Assembly (NCBI GenBank): GCA_965217625.1
Contig: OZ244557.1
Coordinates: 248,001-312,000, forward strand
Source of the DNA: TK10-74A sp965217625
Lineage (GTDB): Bacteria > Chloroflexota > Dehalococcoidia > Bin125
Direction: 5' to 3'
DNA length: 64,000 nucleotides
The translations under genes were made by a program, and so were the position numbers. Within the stretch, counting starts at the first letter, position 1, and every line of letters begins with the position of its first letter. This document shows positions 36,199 to 45,011 of the stretch, piece by piece. The notes under the pieces are model-generated. The model had not been told where the DNA came from and ran no database searches. It saw nothing but the letters and a program-made list of their open reading frames with translations.

Positions 36199-37674
36199 CT
36201 ACCCCGACCACCGCCGCGCCCGACGACCCAGCCCCACCAGCCTCCGCCCCCACTTCGACGCCAGCACCTCCTCGACGGCCGATAGCGCCGCCCAGCGCGA
36301 GACCTCGTTGAGCGTCGGATAGGCGTGGTGCGTCATCGCGAGGTCGAGCGCCGTCATCCGGCGCGCGATCGCCAGCACGTGCTCTTGGATCAGCTCGCCC
36401 GCCGACGGCCCCACGATCTGCGCCCCCACGACCCGCCGCCGCCGCCCCACTGTCACCATGCGCAGGAAGCCCGCCGTCCGTCCGTCGATCAGCGCCCGGT
36501 CGACCTCCGCGAACGACCGCTCGTAGACGTGTACTGCGTCGCCGTGCCGCGCGCGCGCCTCCGCCTCGCTCAGCCCCACGCCCGCGACCTCCGGGTCGGT
36601 GAACACGACCCAGGGCATGCCGCGGTACCCGACCCGCTGCCGCCCGATCGGGAACAGGGCGTTACGCAGCACGACCCCCGCCTCGTACGACGCCGCGTGC
36701 GTGAACTGATGGCCGCCCGTCACGTCGCCGCAGGCGTACACCCGCCGGTTCGACGTCCGCAGCCGCGCATCGACCCGCACCGCGCCGTCATCCGTCAGCG
36801 CCACGCCCGCCGCCTCCAGCCCCAGGCCGTCGACGTTCGGGCGCTGCCCCGCCGCGACCAGGATCGCATCGGCCCGCACCTCCCGCTCCCCCTCCGGCCC
36901 ACGCATGCGCACGACCCGCTCCTCCCCATCGCCCCGGCCCTCGACCCGCACCTCCACCACCGACGTGTCCGTCTGGATCGACATCCCCTCCCCCGCCAGC
37001 GCCTCGCGCAGCGCCGCCGACACCGGCGCCTCCGCCCGAGGCAGGATGCGCGGCTCCGCCTCGACCACCGTCACCGCCGACCCCAGCCGCTGGAACGCCT
37101 GCCCCAGCTCGAGCCCCGTCGGCCCCCCGCCGATCACCGTCAGCCGCGCCGGCAGCCGCTCGATGTCGAAGACCGTGCGGTTGGTGAGGTAGCCCGACGT
37201 CGCCAGCCCCGGAATCGGCGGCGCCACCGGCGACGACCCCGTCGCGATGACGAACGTGCGCGCCCGCAGCCGTCGCCCGGCCACCTCCACCTCCGACGGC
37301 GACACGAAGCGCCCGCGGCCGGGGATGACGTCGACCCCCGGCAGCGTCTCGGGCCGGTCCGACTCCGCATATATCTGCTCCTGCAACGCGCGGATGCGCG
37401 CCAGCACCGGGCCGATCTCCACCGCCTCAGCCGCCGCCCCTGTCGGCAGCCCCAGCGCCGCCCGATCCCGCCCCGCGACCGCCGCCCGCCCCGCCGCCAG
37501 CAGCGCCTTGCTCGGCACGCAGCCGTGCCACGTGCAGTCGCCGCCCAGCCGCTCCGCCTCCACGATCGCCACCCGCGCGCCCAACTGCGGCCCCAGCCGG
37601 CCGATCGTCAGCCCCGCCGACCCGCCGCCGATCACCACGATGTCGTAGTCGTCCCGCCGCCGCCGCAGCCCCAC
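36199..37674 (-). CDS. FAD-dependent disulfide oxidoreductase (mercuric reductase/lipoamide dehydrogenase family)
   Basis: The product has about 491 residues. The FAD motif is IVVIGGGSAGLTIGRLG, the redox disulfide is in GGDCTWHGCVPSKALL, the NAD motif is VIGGGPTGLELGQAF, the second FAD motif is RRVYACGDVTGG, and the C-terminal active-site pair is in HHAYPTLNEVSR. It lacks the C-terminal cysteines and N-terminal metal domain of classic MerA, so it is a MerA-like or lipoamide-dehydrogenase-like enzyme of unknown substrate. The start is uncertain: GTG at 37674 has AAGGGG upstream, GTG at 37695 and ATG at 37776 are alternatives. Confidence 0.88.
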   Translation of the reverse strand: MGLRRRRDDYDIVVIGGGSAGLTIGRLGPQLGARVAIVEAERLGGDCTWHGCVPSKALLAAGRAAVAGRDRAALGLPTGAAAEAVEIGPVLARIRALQEQIYAESDRPETLPGVDVIPGRGRFVSPSEVEVAGRRLRARTFVIATGSSPVAPPIPGLATSGYLTNRTVFDIERLPARLTVIGGGPTGLELGQAFQRLGSAVTVVEAEPRILPRAEAPVSAALREALAGEGMSIQTDTSVVEVRVEGRGDGEERVVRMRGPEGEREVRADAILVAAGQRPNVDGLGLEAAGVALTDDGAVRVDARLRTSNRRVYACGDVTGGHQFTHAASYEAGVVLRNALFPIGRQRVGYRGMPWVVFTDPEVAGVGLSEAEARARHGDAVHVYERSFAEVDRALIDGRTAGFLRMVTVGRRRRVVGAQIVGPSAGELIQEHVLAIARRMTALDLAMTHHAYPTLNEVSRWAALSAVEEVLASKWGRRLVGLGRRARRWSG

Positions 37675-37793
37675 GCGTCGCCCCTTCCCGCGCACCGCCG
37701 TGCATCTGGCAGCGCAGCATACCCGCGCCCTATCGATATCACGCCCGTCCTGCGCTACCATGCAGCCAGCGTCCAAGCAGAGGAGGCTCCCGC

Positions 37794-38408
37794 ATGCCCG
37801 GCTCCCCCAACGACATCAGACTCGCCTTTTCCGAAGCGGCGATCTCCGCCCTCAGCGCCGCCCTCGACGGCTACCCCGAGCCCGTCTCCGGCATCCGCAT
37901 CAAGATCGCCGGGCGCAGCGGGAGCGGCTTCGACCACGTCATCACCATCGTCGAGAAGGGCCACGAGCCCGACGACCCCGCCCTCGACATCGACGGCCTG
38001 CGCGTCTACGTCGAGCGCGAGCACGCCGACAAGCTCAACGGCGTCGCCGTCCACTACGAGCACAAGGGCCCCAACATCAGCGGGCTCGAGTTCGACAACC
38101 CCAACCCCGTCTGGGACAACCCCCTCGAGCAGCGCGTCCAGATCCTCTTCGAGGAGTACGTCAACCCCGGCATCGCCGCCCACGGCGGCTTCGTCACCCT
38201 GCTCGGCGTCGAGGACGACCGCGCCTACATCGAAATGGGCGGCGGCTGCGCCGGCTGCGGCATGGCCAGCGTCACCCTCAAGCAGGGCATCGAGGTCGCC
38301 GTCAAGGAGCACGTCCCCGAGATCACCGAGGTCGTCGATACGACCGATCACGCCGCCGGCACGAACCCCTACTACGAGCCCCAGAAGGCGGGCGCCGCCA
38401 GCAAGTAG
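37794..38408 (+). CDS. nfuA: NfuA-like Fe-S biogenesis protein
   Basis: A 204-residue protein. A degenerate A-type (HesB/IscA-like) N-terminal domain without its cysteines precedes a NifU C-terminal domain with the cluster cysteines in GGGCAGCGMASVTLKQG. NfuA proteins carry and deliver [4Fe-4S] clusters, for example to aconitase, which is present at 6677. Good ribosome site GAGGAGG before the ATG; TACCAT at about 37757 is a possible -10 box. Confidence 0.93.
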   Translation: MPGSPNDIRLAFSEAAISALSAALDGYPEPVSGIRIKIAGRSGSGFDHVITIVEKGHEPDDPALDIDGLRVYVEREHADKLNGVAVHYEHKGPNISGLEFDNPNPVWDNPLEQRVQILFEEYVNPGIAAHGGFVTLLGVEDDRAYIEMGGGCAGCGMASVTLKQGIEVAVKEHVPEITEVVDTTDHAAGTNPYYEPQKAGAASK

Positions 38409-38427
38409 CCCGTCGGCCCCGTGCACT

Positions 38428-38449
38428 AGAACATCTATTCTGCTACGAT
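38428..38449 (+). promoter_or_regulatory. LexA-like palindrome and -10 box before the methyltransferase-HNH locus
   Basis: AGAACATCTATTCT (38428-38441) is an imperfect GAAC-N4-GTTC-type palindrome like SOS boxes of Gram-positive bacteria. TACGAT (38444-38449) follows directly, so a bound repressor would cover the promoter. The GAAC-N4-GTWC-like element before the methylase at 41892 is similar. Confidence 0.3.
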
Positions 38450-38473
38450 TCCCGCCGGGAAGGGCAGGGGCGG

Positions 38474-39049
38474 ATGCCGATGGATCGCCTGGTCCAACTC
38501 GTGGAGCGCGGCTCCGATCAACTGCGCCGGGGCGCGAGCGACTCGGGCCGCGCCGCCGTTCCGATGCTCTGGCTGCAACACGTCAAGCCCGGCGCCATCG
38601 ACTGGCCGTTGGATGGCGGCTTCCGCAAGCCGCAGTGGCTATCCGGCGAGGCCCCGCCGAAGCTGCGGGTGCCGAACACGAACTGTGTGCTGCTCCGTCG
38701 CTTCTCCGCCAAGGGCGACCCGCGCCGCCTGATCGCCGCGCCGCTTCTGGCCGGTCAACTGCCCGGCGACTTCGTGGGCGTCGAGAACCACGTCAACGTC
38801 ATCTACGGCGCCGAACGCGACATGACCCCGGAGGATGCGATCGGCTTGGCGACCCTGCTCAACTCGCATCTCTACGAGCGGTTCTTCCGCACGATCAGCG
38901 GCAACACGCAGGTCAGCGCGTCCGAGATCCGGGGAACCAGATTCCCGTCGCGTGATCGCATTCGTGCGGCCGCGCACAGACATCGAGCCCCTGTGGCGAG
39001 TGTGCTGCACGATGTATCGTTCCGTTGCCAGGACCGAATCGTGGCGTAA
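38474..39049 (+). CDS. Eco57I/TaqI-type target-recognition domain, stand-alone or truncated
   Basis: The product has 191 residues from ATG 38474 (or ATG 38480). The sequence NCVLLRRFSAKGDPRRLIAA ... YGAERDMTPEDAIGLATLLN ... FRTISGNTQVSASEIR matches the C-terminal specificity part of adenine-specific type I/IIG (Eco57I-like) methyltransferases. The catalytic domain with NPPY is missing; the nfuA gene lies immediately in front. Either this is the stump of a deleted enzyme or a small recognition subunit. Its own promoter and the 10-nt gap to the next methyltransferase-HNH gene favour a working partner, but this is not certain. Confidence 0.6.
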   Translation: MPMDRLVQLVERGSDQLRRGASDSGRAAVPMLWLQHVKPGAIDWPLDGGFRKPQWLSGEAPPKLRVPNTNCVLLRRFSAKGDPRRLIAAPLLAGQLPGDFVGVENHVNVIYGAERDMTPEDAIGLATLLNSHLYERFFRTISGNTQVSASEIRGTRFPSRDRIRAAAHRHRAPVASVLHDVSFRCQDRIVA

Positions 39050-39059
39050 GAGGTCGAAC

Positions 39060-40319
39060 GTGGCTGATCCGAACTTCGCCAACCGCACGCTCTGGACGCG
39101 CGACAACCTCGACATCCTCCGCGGGATGAACAGCGCGTCGGTCGACCTCATCTACCTGGACCCGCCGTTCAACTCGAACAAGGACTACGCCGCCCCGGTG
39201 GGCAGCAAGGCGGCCGGCGCCGCCTTCAAGGACACTTGGACGCTCTCCGACCTCGACGTGGCCTGGATGGGCTTGATCGCCGACGAGCAGCCCGCGATCG
39301 CCCACCTGCTGGAGACGGCGGGCCGGACGCACTCCAAGGGGATGCAGTCCTATCTGTGCATGATGGCGGTGCGGCTGCTGGAGTTGCGCCGAGTCATGAA
39401 GGACACGGGCAGCATCTACCTCCATTGCGACCCGACCGCGGATTCGTACCTGCGAGTGCTGATGGACGCGGTGTTCGGTCAGGGGAACTTCCGCAACGAG
39501 ATCATCTGGTCGTATCGCCGCTGGCCGTCGAAGCAGGACAACTTCCAACGCATGCACGACGTAATTCTGCGCTACTCGCGCGGCGGCGCGGTTGTGTGGA
39601 ATCAGCTCTATGAGCCCGTCTCGGATTCGTTTCAACGCCGCTTCAAGGGCAAGGCCAACGTGCTTGACCCCGGCGCGACGCGGAAACGCGCCGCTACGCA
39701 CGAGACGCCCGGTCTGCCGATGCGCGACGTGTGGGAGATATCGATCATTGCCGGGGCGTCGAAGGAACGGGTGGGGTATCCCACGCAGAAGCCCCTCGCC
39801 CTGCTGGAGCGGATTATCGAGACTTCGACCAACGAGGGAGACTTGGTGCTGGACCCCTTCTGCGGCTGTGCGACCGCGTGCGTCGCCGCTGAGCGGCTCG
39901 GCCGCCAGTGGGTCGGCATCGACATCTCGCCGAAGGCCGTCGAACTGGTGCAGTACCGCCTGAGTCGGCAGGAGTCGCGCGGTAACAATCAGCCGTCAGA
40001 ACCAGGGGAGCGGATCGCGCTCTGGGCGTCGCGCGTCATCGCTCGCACCGACATCCTCCGCCGCACGGATGTCGACGCCCCGAAGAACTACCGCCAGAAC
40101 AAGCACGTGCTCTACGGCCAGCAAGAAGGGCGCTGTGGCGGCTGCGGGACGCACTTCGAGTTCCGCCATCTGGAGGTGGACCACAGAGTCCCGCGCTCGA
40201 AGGCCGGGGGGGACCACATCGAGAACCTTCAGCTCCTGTGTGGGAGCTGCAACCGCATCAAGGGCGATCGGCCGCAGGAGTACCTGCTGGCGCGGCTCGC
40301 CGAGATGGCCGTCGGGTGA
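39060..40319 (+). CDS. DNA methyltransferase fused to HNH endonuclease
   Basis: The product has about 419 residues from GTG 39060. The beta-class methyltransferase domain (residues 1-300) shows the catalytic motif IYLDPPFNSNKDY and the SAM-binding motif DPFCGCATACVAAERLG then GIDIS. After about residue 340 an HNH nuclease domain follows, CGGCGTHFEFRHLEVDHRVP ... LLCGSCNRIKGDRP, with zinc CxxC pairs and the conserved DH. Methylase and nuclease in one chain would be a self-contained restriction-modification enzyme. Promoter and first gene of the unit are at 38428-39049. The stop overlaps the next gene region. Confidence 0.88.
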   Translation: MADPNFANRTLWTRDNLDILRGMNSASVDLIYLDPPFNSNKDYAAPVGSKAAGAAFKDTWTLSDLDVAWMGLIADEQPAIAHLLETAGRTHSKGMQSYLCMMAVRLLELRRVMKDTGSIYLHCDPTADSYLRVLMDAVFGQGNFRNEIIWSYRRWPSKQDNFQRMHDVILRYSRGGAVVWNQLYEPVSDSFQRRFKGKANVLDPGATRKRAATHETPGLPMRDVWEISIIAGASKERVGYPTQKPLALLERIIETSTNEGDLVLDPFCGCATACVAAERLGRQWVGIDISPKAVELVQYRLSRQESRGNNQPSEPGERIALWASRVIARTDILRRTDVDAPKNYRQNKHVLYGQQEGRCGGCGTHFEFRHLEVDHRVPRSKAGGDHIENLQLLCGSCNRIKGDRPQEYLLARLAEMAVG

Positions 40320-40336
40320 TGGCGGGACGCGACGCC

Positions 40337-41776
40337 ATGACCCGCATCCTCCTCGTCTCGACGTATGAGCAGGGGCACCAGCCCCTCGGACTGGCCTCGC
40401 CGGCCGCCGCCCTGCGCGACGCCGGCCACGACGTCCGCACGCTCGACATCGCCGTCCAGCCGGCCGCCGCCGCCGCCTTCGACGACGCCGACCTCGTCGC
40501 CATCTCGGCTCCCATGCACACCGCCGCCCGCCTCGCACTGCGCCTCGCCGAGCGCCTGCGGGCGCGTCGCCCCGAACTCCCCCTCGTCCTCTACGGCCTC
40601 TACGCCTCCGAACTCGACCTCCACCTGCGCGACGGCGGCCCCTTCTCGGCCACCATCGGCGGCGAGTACGAGGGCCCCCTCGTCGCCCTGGCTGATGCCC
40701 TGGCTGATGCCCTGGCCGACGGCCGGGCCATGCCCGAGCCCGGCGGCGCGACGCAGTTCGCGGACATCGTCGGCCTCGGCCGCGCCCCCCTCTTCCCCCG
40801 CGACGCCATGCCCCTGCCCGATCGCACCGGCCTGCCCCCCCTCAGCGAGTACGCCCGCGCCACCGTCGTGCCCGCCAACGGCCACGGGCCCGCGGCGACC
40901 GGCGAGGAGCGGCTCGCCGGCTACGTCGAGGCCAGCCGCGGCTGCGCCCATCGCTGCACGCACTGCCCCCTGACCCCCACCTACGGCGGCCGGCTGCGCC
41001 TCGTCCCGCCCGAGGTCGTCTTGGCCGACATCGACGCCCAGGTCGAGCTCGGCGCCCGCCACATCACCTTCGGCGACCCCGACTTCTTCAACGCCGTCCC
41101 CCACTCGCTCTCCCTGCTGCGCATCCTCGCCCGCCGCCACCCCGGCCTCAGCCTCGACGTCACCATCAAGGTCGAGCACCTGCTGGAGCACCCCGACGCC
41201 GCGCGCGCCCTGCCCGGCCTCGGCGTGGCCTGGGCGACGAGCGCCTTCGAGTCGGTCGACGACGCCCTGCTCGCCCGCCTCGACAAGGGCCACAGCGTCG
41301 CCGATATGGAGCGCGCCCTCGCCCTCGCCCGCGACGCCGGCCTGCACCTGCGCCCCACCTGGCTGCCCTTCACCCCCTGGACCGCCCTCGACGACTTCGC
41401 CGCCATCCTCGACTTCATCGAGCGCCACGACCTCGTCCAAAACGTGCCCCCCGTGCAGTATGCGCTGCGCCTGCTGCTGCCGCCCGGCTCCCCCCTCATC
41501 GCCCGGGCCGAGGCCGACGGCCACCTCACCGGCTTCGACCCCGACGGCCTCACCTACACCTGGCGCAACCCCGACCCCGCCGCCGATGCGCTGCAGGGGG
41601 AGATCGCGGGCTTCGTCGGCCGCCTCGCCTGTAGCCACCACGGCCCCACCGATAACGCCGCCGCCTTCGCTCGCATCCGCGCCCAGACGGCCCGCGCCGC
41701 CGGGCTGCCGCCGCCCCGTCGATCGGCCCCGTCGGCCCGCTGGGTCCCCGGCCTCAGCGAGGCCTGGTTCTGTTGA
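40337..41776 (+). CDS. B12-binding-type radical SAM protein
   Basis: A 479-residue protein. The N-terminal Rossmann-like B12-binding-type region (ILLVSTYEQGHQPLGLASPA) is followed by a radical SAM core with the cluster motif CAHRCTHC and GDPDFF further on. Such proteins catalyse radical methylations or rearrangements; the substrate is unknown. A short triplicated ADAL motif at about 40690-40715 comes from a 12-nt DNA repeat. The start could also be ATG 40319, overlapping the methylase stop. Confidence 0.88.
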   Translation: MTRILLVSTYEQGHQPLGLASPAAALRDAGHDVRTLDIAVQPAAAAAFDDADLVAISAPMHTAARLALRLAERLRARRPELPLVLYGLYASELDLHLRDGGPFSATIGGEYEGPLVALADALADALADGRAMPEPGGATQFADIVGLGRAPLFPRDAMPLPDRTGLPPLSEYARATVVPANGHGPAATGEERLAGYVEASRGCAHRCTHCPLTPTYGGRLRLVPPEVVLADIDAQVELGARHITFGDPDFFNAVPHSLSLLRILARRHPGLSLDVTIKVEHLLEHPDAARALPGLGVAWATSAFESVDDALLARLDKGHSVADMERALALARDAGLHLRPTWLPFTPWTALDDFAAILDFIERHDLVQNVPPVQYALRLLLPPGSPLIARAEADGHLTGFDPDGLTYTWRNPDPAADALQGEIAGFVGRLACSHHGPTDNAAAFARIRAQTARAAGLPPPRRSAPSARWVPGLSEAWFC

Positions 41777-41849
41777 GCGGAGCCCACGGAGGAGCAGTTG
41801 GCTCCCCTCGACCTCGCGCTCTCGGTCTGACACGGCAGCGAATCGAAGC

Positions 41850-41871
41850 TATGCTAGTAGAACACATGTAC
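41850..41871 (+). promoter_or_regulatory. Promoter with LexA-like element before the XhoI-type R-M genes
   Basis: TATGCT (41850-41855) is followed by GAACACATGTAC (41860-41871), a GAAC-N4-GTWC palindrome covering the likely transcription start. Confidence 0.3.
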
Positions 41872-41891
41872 GTGCGTGCGGTACCATCTGC

Positions 41892-42923
41892 ATGTCGAAG
41901 GAGATCGACTTGGTGAGCCTTGCGCAAGGGCCGCGAAACGACATCTTGAGCCGGCTGCGATCGGCGGCTGAAACAGGCGACCCCGCCGTCCTCGACGACC
42001 TGCCGCTCGATCAGTCCCTCATCCCGCAGATGGCCCGCGACCCCGAGGCCTGCGCCCTCGTCGAGCAGGCCGCTCGCCGATCCGCCACCGATCACCGATT
42101 GGTCTGCGCCGATGCCCGCATGCTTTCCGGCCTCCCCGACGGATCGGCGCATCTCGTCCTGACTTCCCCGCCCTATTGGACGCTCAAGCAGTACAACCGC
42201 GTCGAGGGGCAGCTGGGCGAAATCGACGAGTTCGAGTCCTTCGTCTCCGCCTTGGACGATGTCTGGCGGGAGTGCTTCCGGGTGCTCGTCCCCGGCGGCC
42301 GCGTCGTCTGCGTGGTGGGCGACGTCCTGCTGTCGCGGCGCCAGAACGGCGGACGTCACACGGTCGTGCCGCTGCACGCCAGCATCCAGGAGCACTGCCG
42401 GGCGCTCGGCTTCGACAACCTCGCGCCGATCATCTGGAACAAGATCGGCAACGCGCAGTACGAGGTCGGACGCGGCGGCTTCCTCGGCAAGCCCTACGAG
42501 CCCAACGCCGTGGTCAAGAACGACATCGAATACATCCTCTTCCAGCGCAAGCCGGGCGGCTATCGCAGCCCCAGTCCGGGCACGAGGCTGCTGAGCCTGA
42601 TCCCCGCCGAGCGCCACCAGGAGTGGTTCCAGCAGGTCTGGACGGGACTCGGCGGCGCATCGACACGCGACCACCCTGCCCCCTTCCCGCTCGCCCTCGC
42701 CGAGCGCCTCGTCCGCATGTTCTCCTTTGTCGGAGACGTGGTGCTCGATCCGTTCATGGGCACCGGCACGACCGCCGTCGCGGCCCTGCGATGGGGACGC
42801 AGCAGCGTCGGCGTCGAAGTGGACCCCCAGTACGCCGCGATGGCCCACGCCCGCCTCGACCACGAAGCCCGCGACCTCTTCGCCAACGCACGCGTCGAGC
42901 CCGTCACCATCGGCTTCCAGTGA
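41892..42923 (+). CDS. Type II DNA methyltransferase (beta class)
   Basis: The product has about 343 residues. The catalytic motif LTSPPYWTLKQY and SAM motif DPFMGTGTTAVAALRWG followed by GVEVD define a beta-class amino methyltransferase; SPPY is more often N4-cytosine but is also found in adenine enzymes. The stop overlaps the endonuclease start (GTGA). It should protect DNA from the XhoI-family nuclease that follows. An alternative GTG start at 41913 has AAGGAG at 9 nt. Confidence 0.9.
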   Translation: MSKEIDLVSLAQGPRNDILSRLRSAAETGDPAVLDDLPLDQSLIPQMARDPEACALVEQAARRSATDHRLVCADARMLSGLPDGSAHLVLTSPPYWTLKQYNRVEGQLGEIDEFESFVSALDDVWRECFRVLVPGGRVVCVVGDVLLSRRQNGGRHTVVPLHASIQEHCRALGFDNLAPIIWNKIGNAQYEVGRGGFLGKPYEPNAVVKNDIEYILFQRKPGGYRSPSPGTRLLSLIPAERHQEWFQQVWTGLGGASTRDHPAPFPLALAERLVRMFSFVGDVVLDPFMGTGTTAVAALRWGRSSVGVEVDPQYAAMAHARLDHEARDLFANARVEPVTIGFQ

Positions 42924-43642
42924 GCTACGAGACCGACATCGCGGACGCGGTCAAGCAGTTCTGGGCCGTCCAGCGTGCCCAGGGCCGCCGCCGATCCAGA
43001 AGTCGCAGCGGCGATCCCGGACGCCAGCGGGTGGTCGGCGGCAAGCACATGGCCGGCTTCGAGGCAGTCCTCGCGGACTCCCTGGTAGAGGTGGGCCTTC
43101 CCCGCGACTCCGTGATCACCGCCGGCAGCGCGGACAGGACTCTCCCGGGCTACTTCCGAGCGACCAAGCGCTGGGATCTGCTGGTCGTGTCGGGTTCCCG
43201 CGTCCTCGCCGCCATCGAGCTCAAATCCATCAGTAGCTCGTTCGCGAACAACCTCAACAACCGAGCCGAGGAAGCCATCGGCAGCGCAACGGACTTCGCG
43301 ACGGCGTTCCGCGAGGGCACCTTCGGGAAGGTGCACCGGCCTTGGATCGGCTACGTGCTTGTGATGGTCGCGAAGCCCGGAACGGGCGGATCGCTTCATC
43401 CCGTCCGAGTGGACTCGCCGCGCATCGAACCGCGAGCAGAGTTCGTGGATGCGTCGTACGTCGATCGCGGCGAGCAGTTGTGCCGGGCGCTCGTCCAGGA
43501 GAGGCTCTGCGACGCTGCCTGGCTTCTCGTCACGTCTGCCGAGGGTGGCCCGGACGGCGACTTCAGCGAGCCGGCCCCCGATCTTGCCGGCGAGCCGTTC
43601 ATCGCCCTCTTGTCCGGCCACGTTCGCGCCCTCCTCGGGTAG
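42920..43642 (+). CDS. XhoI/PaeR7I-family type II restriction endonuclease
   Basis: The product has 240 residues from a GTG overlapping the methylase stop. The catalytic region RWDLLVVSGSRVLAAIELKS (PD-(D/E)xK type) and the following SSFANNLNNRAEEAIGSATD are the hallmark of the PaeR7I/XhoI family, whose members are about 246 residues long and cut CTCGAG. The specificity of this enzyme is inferred from family only. CTCGAG sites occur in this window, so DNA protection by the partner methylase is needed. Confidence 0.9.
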   Translation: MSYETDIADAVKQFWAVQRAQGRRRSRSRSGDPGRQRVVGGKHMAGFEAVLADSLVEVGLPRDSVITAGSADRTLPGYFRATKRWDLLVVSGSRVLAAIELKSISSSFANNLNNRAEEAIGSATDFATAFREGTFGKVHRPWIGYVLVMVAKPGTGGSLHPVRVDSPRIEPRAEFVDASYVDRGEQLCRALVQERLCDAAWLLVTSAEGGPDGDFSEPAPDLAGEPFIALLSGHVRALLG

Positions 43643-43647
43643 CCCCC

Positions 43648-44916
43648 CTACCCGACCTCCAACTCGAAGCGCAGACGCCGCCACGACCGCCGCAGCGCCT
43701 CCACGACCTCCCCCGGGGCCTCGCCCCGCGCGAAGATGAAGCCGGGGTAGGCGCCCCCCTCCGGCAGCGGCACGAAGCGGTACCCCGGCCGCGTCACGAT
43801 CGTCACCTCCGACACCAGGGGCGTCGCGCGCGCCGCGTCGAGGCCGTGCACGGCGTGCAGCCGGCCCGGCCCCGGCGTGGGGATCATCATCACGCCGCTC
43901 GCCGCCGACTCCCGCTCCAACCGATCGAGCGGCAGCCCCGTCGCCTGACGCAGCACGACCTCCTCCAGCGACGCCCCCGCCTTCCCCTCGCCCACGTCGA
44001 AGCGCAGCGACCGCGCGCAGTGGCCGCCGATCGTCCGCGCCGCGATGTCGATAGGGAACGCCCCCTGCGCGTTGACCCGCAGCTCGACGTGCACCGGTCC
44101 CCGCGACAGCCCGATCGCCCGCGCCGCGCGCTCCGCCGTCCGCCGGATCTCCTCCTGCCGCGCGGCCGGCAGCGCCGACGGCGTCACGTAGATCGTTTCC
44201 TCGAAGAACGGCCCCTCCAGCGGGTCCGGCTTGTCGAACAGCGCCAGCACCTGCAGGGTCCCGCCGTCGCCGCCCGGCTGCGGGACGAGCAGCCCCTCCA
44301 GCGCGACCTCCTCGCCCGGGAGGTAGCCCTCGACCAGATAGCGATCCGCCGTGCCGCCGCAGTCGGCCGCGACCGCCGGGTCCGCCAGCAGCCGCCCCAG
44401 CCGCTCGACCGCCGCGACGAACGACGCCGCGTCGTCGGCGCGCATCACGCCGCGGCTCCCCGCCAGCGCCAGCGGCTTCACGACCACCGGGAAGTCGAGC
44501 TCCCGCGCGACGGCCGCCGCCTCCTCGGCGAAGCGGCAGACCCGGAACGGCGGCGACGGCAGCCCCGCCGCCGACAGCAGGCGCCGCAACTCCGCCTTGT
44601 TGCGCGTCGCGCCGACGGCCGCCGCCGGGTTCGACGGCAGCTGCAACAGCGATGCGGCCTCCGCCGCCAGCAGCGTCCCGCCGTCGTCGACCGGCACGAT
44701 GGCGTCCACCGGGTGCCCGTCGGCGTAGCGGGCGATCGCCGCCGCGCCGGCCGCCGTGTCGCGGAAGTCGGCGCTCAGCGACCGCTCCGCGAACGCGTCG
44801 AGCGGCTGTCCCACGTCCGACGCCACCGCCACGTCGAGCCCCAGCCGTCCGGCCGCCGCCAGGAAGTCGTGGCTGCGATAGCTGGCGCTGGGGATCAGGA
44901 GCAGTACGCGTGGCAT
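43648..44916 (-). CDS. ATP-grasp ligase-like protein
   Basis: A 422-residue protein. N-terminal Rossmann-like domain (LLLIPSASYRSHDFLAAAGR), central ATP-grasp with FPVVVKPLALAGSRGVMRA and the metal-binding end VHVELRVNAQGAFPIDIAAR. It resembles carboxylate-amine ligases such as those joining amino acids to peptides or biosynthetic precursors. The substrate cannot be named. TACCAT lies 9 nt before the ATG. It is convergent with the restriction endonuclease and divergent from copA. Confidence 0.9.
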   Translation of the reverse strand: MPRVLLLIPSASYRSHDFLAAAGRLGLDVAVASDVGQPLDAFAERSLSADFRDTAAGAAAIARYADGHPVDAIVPVDDGGTLLAAEAASLLQLPSNPAAAVGATRNKAELRRLLSAAGLPSPPFRVCRFAEEAAAVARELDFPVVVKPLALAGSRGVMRADDAASFVAAVERLGRLLADPAVAADCGGTADRYLVEGYLPGEEVALEGLLVPQPGGDGGTLQVLALFDKPDPLEGPFFEETIYVTPSALPAARQEEIRRTAERAARAIGLSRGPVHVELRVNAQGAFPIDIAARTIGGHCARSLRFDVGEGKAGASLEEVVLRQATGLPLDRLERESAASGVMMIPTPGPGRLHAVHGLDAARATPLVSEVTIVTRPGYRFVPLPEGGAYPGFIFARGEAPGEVVEALRRSWRRLRFELEVG

Positions 44917-44925
44917 GGGGCGGCC

Positions 44926-44931
44926 ATGGTA
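44926..44931 (-). promoter_or_regulatory. Possible -10 box of the ATP-grasp gene
   Basis: TACCAT with a 9-nt gap to the ATG; no ribosome site visible. Confidence 0.3.
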
Positions 44932-45011
44932 TCGCGGGCGCTTGCCGGGCGCGCCGCCCGGCGTCCGCCGCCGCCCGTCGCGACTGGGTACGCTGGCATC
45001 GGAGGGTCCCC

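Noticed and set aside
36325..38955. An 876-codon plus-strand frame across the flavoprotein reductase and nfuA
   Set aside because: Antisense to a well-defined FAD enzyme and out of frame with nfuA; Arg/Pro-rich low-complexity translation.
40690..40726. Triplicated 12-nt repeat in the radical SAM gene
   Set aside because: A short in-frame ADAL repeat in a linker; no sign of a mobile or regulatory element.
44652..45011. N-terminal extension of copA in the same frame
   Set aside because: Extends over the divergent ATP-grasp gene with Arg/Pro-rich text; the ATG at 45012 has a GGAGGG ribosome site and gives the normal CopA start.
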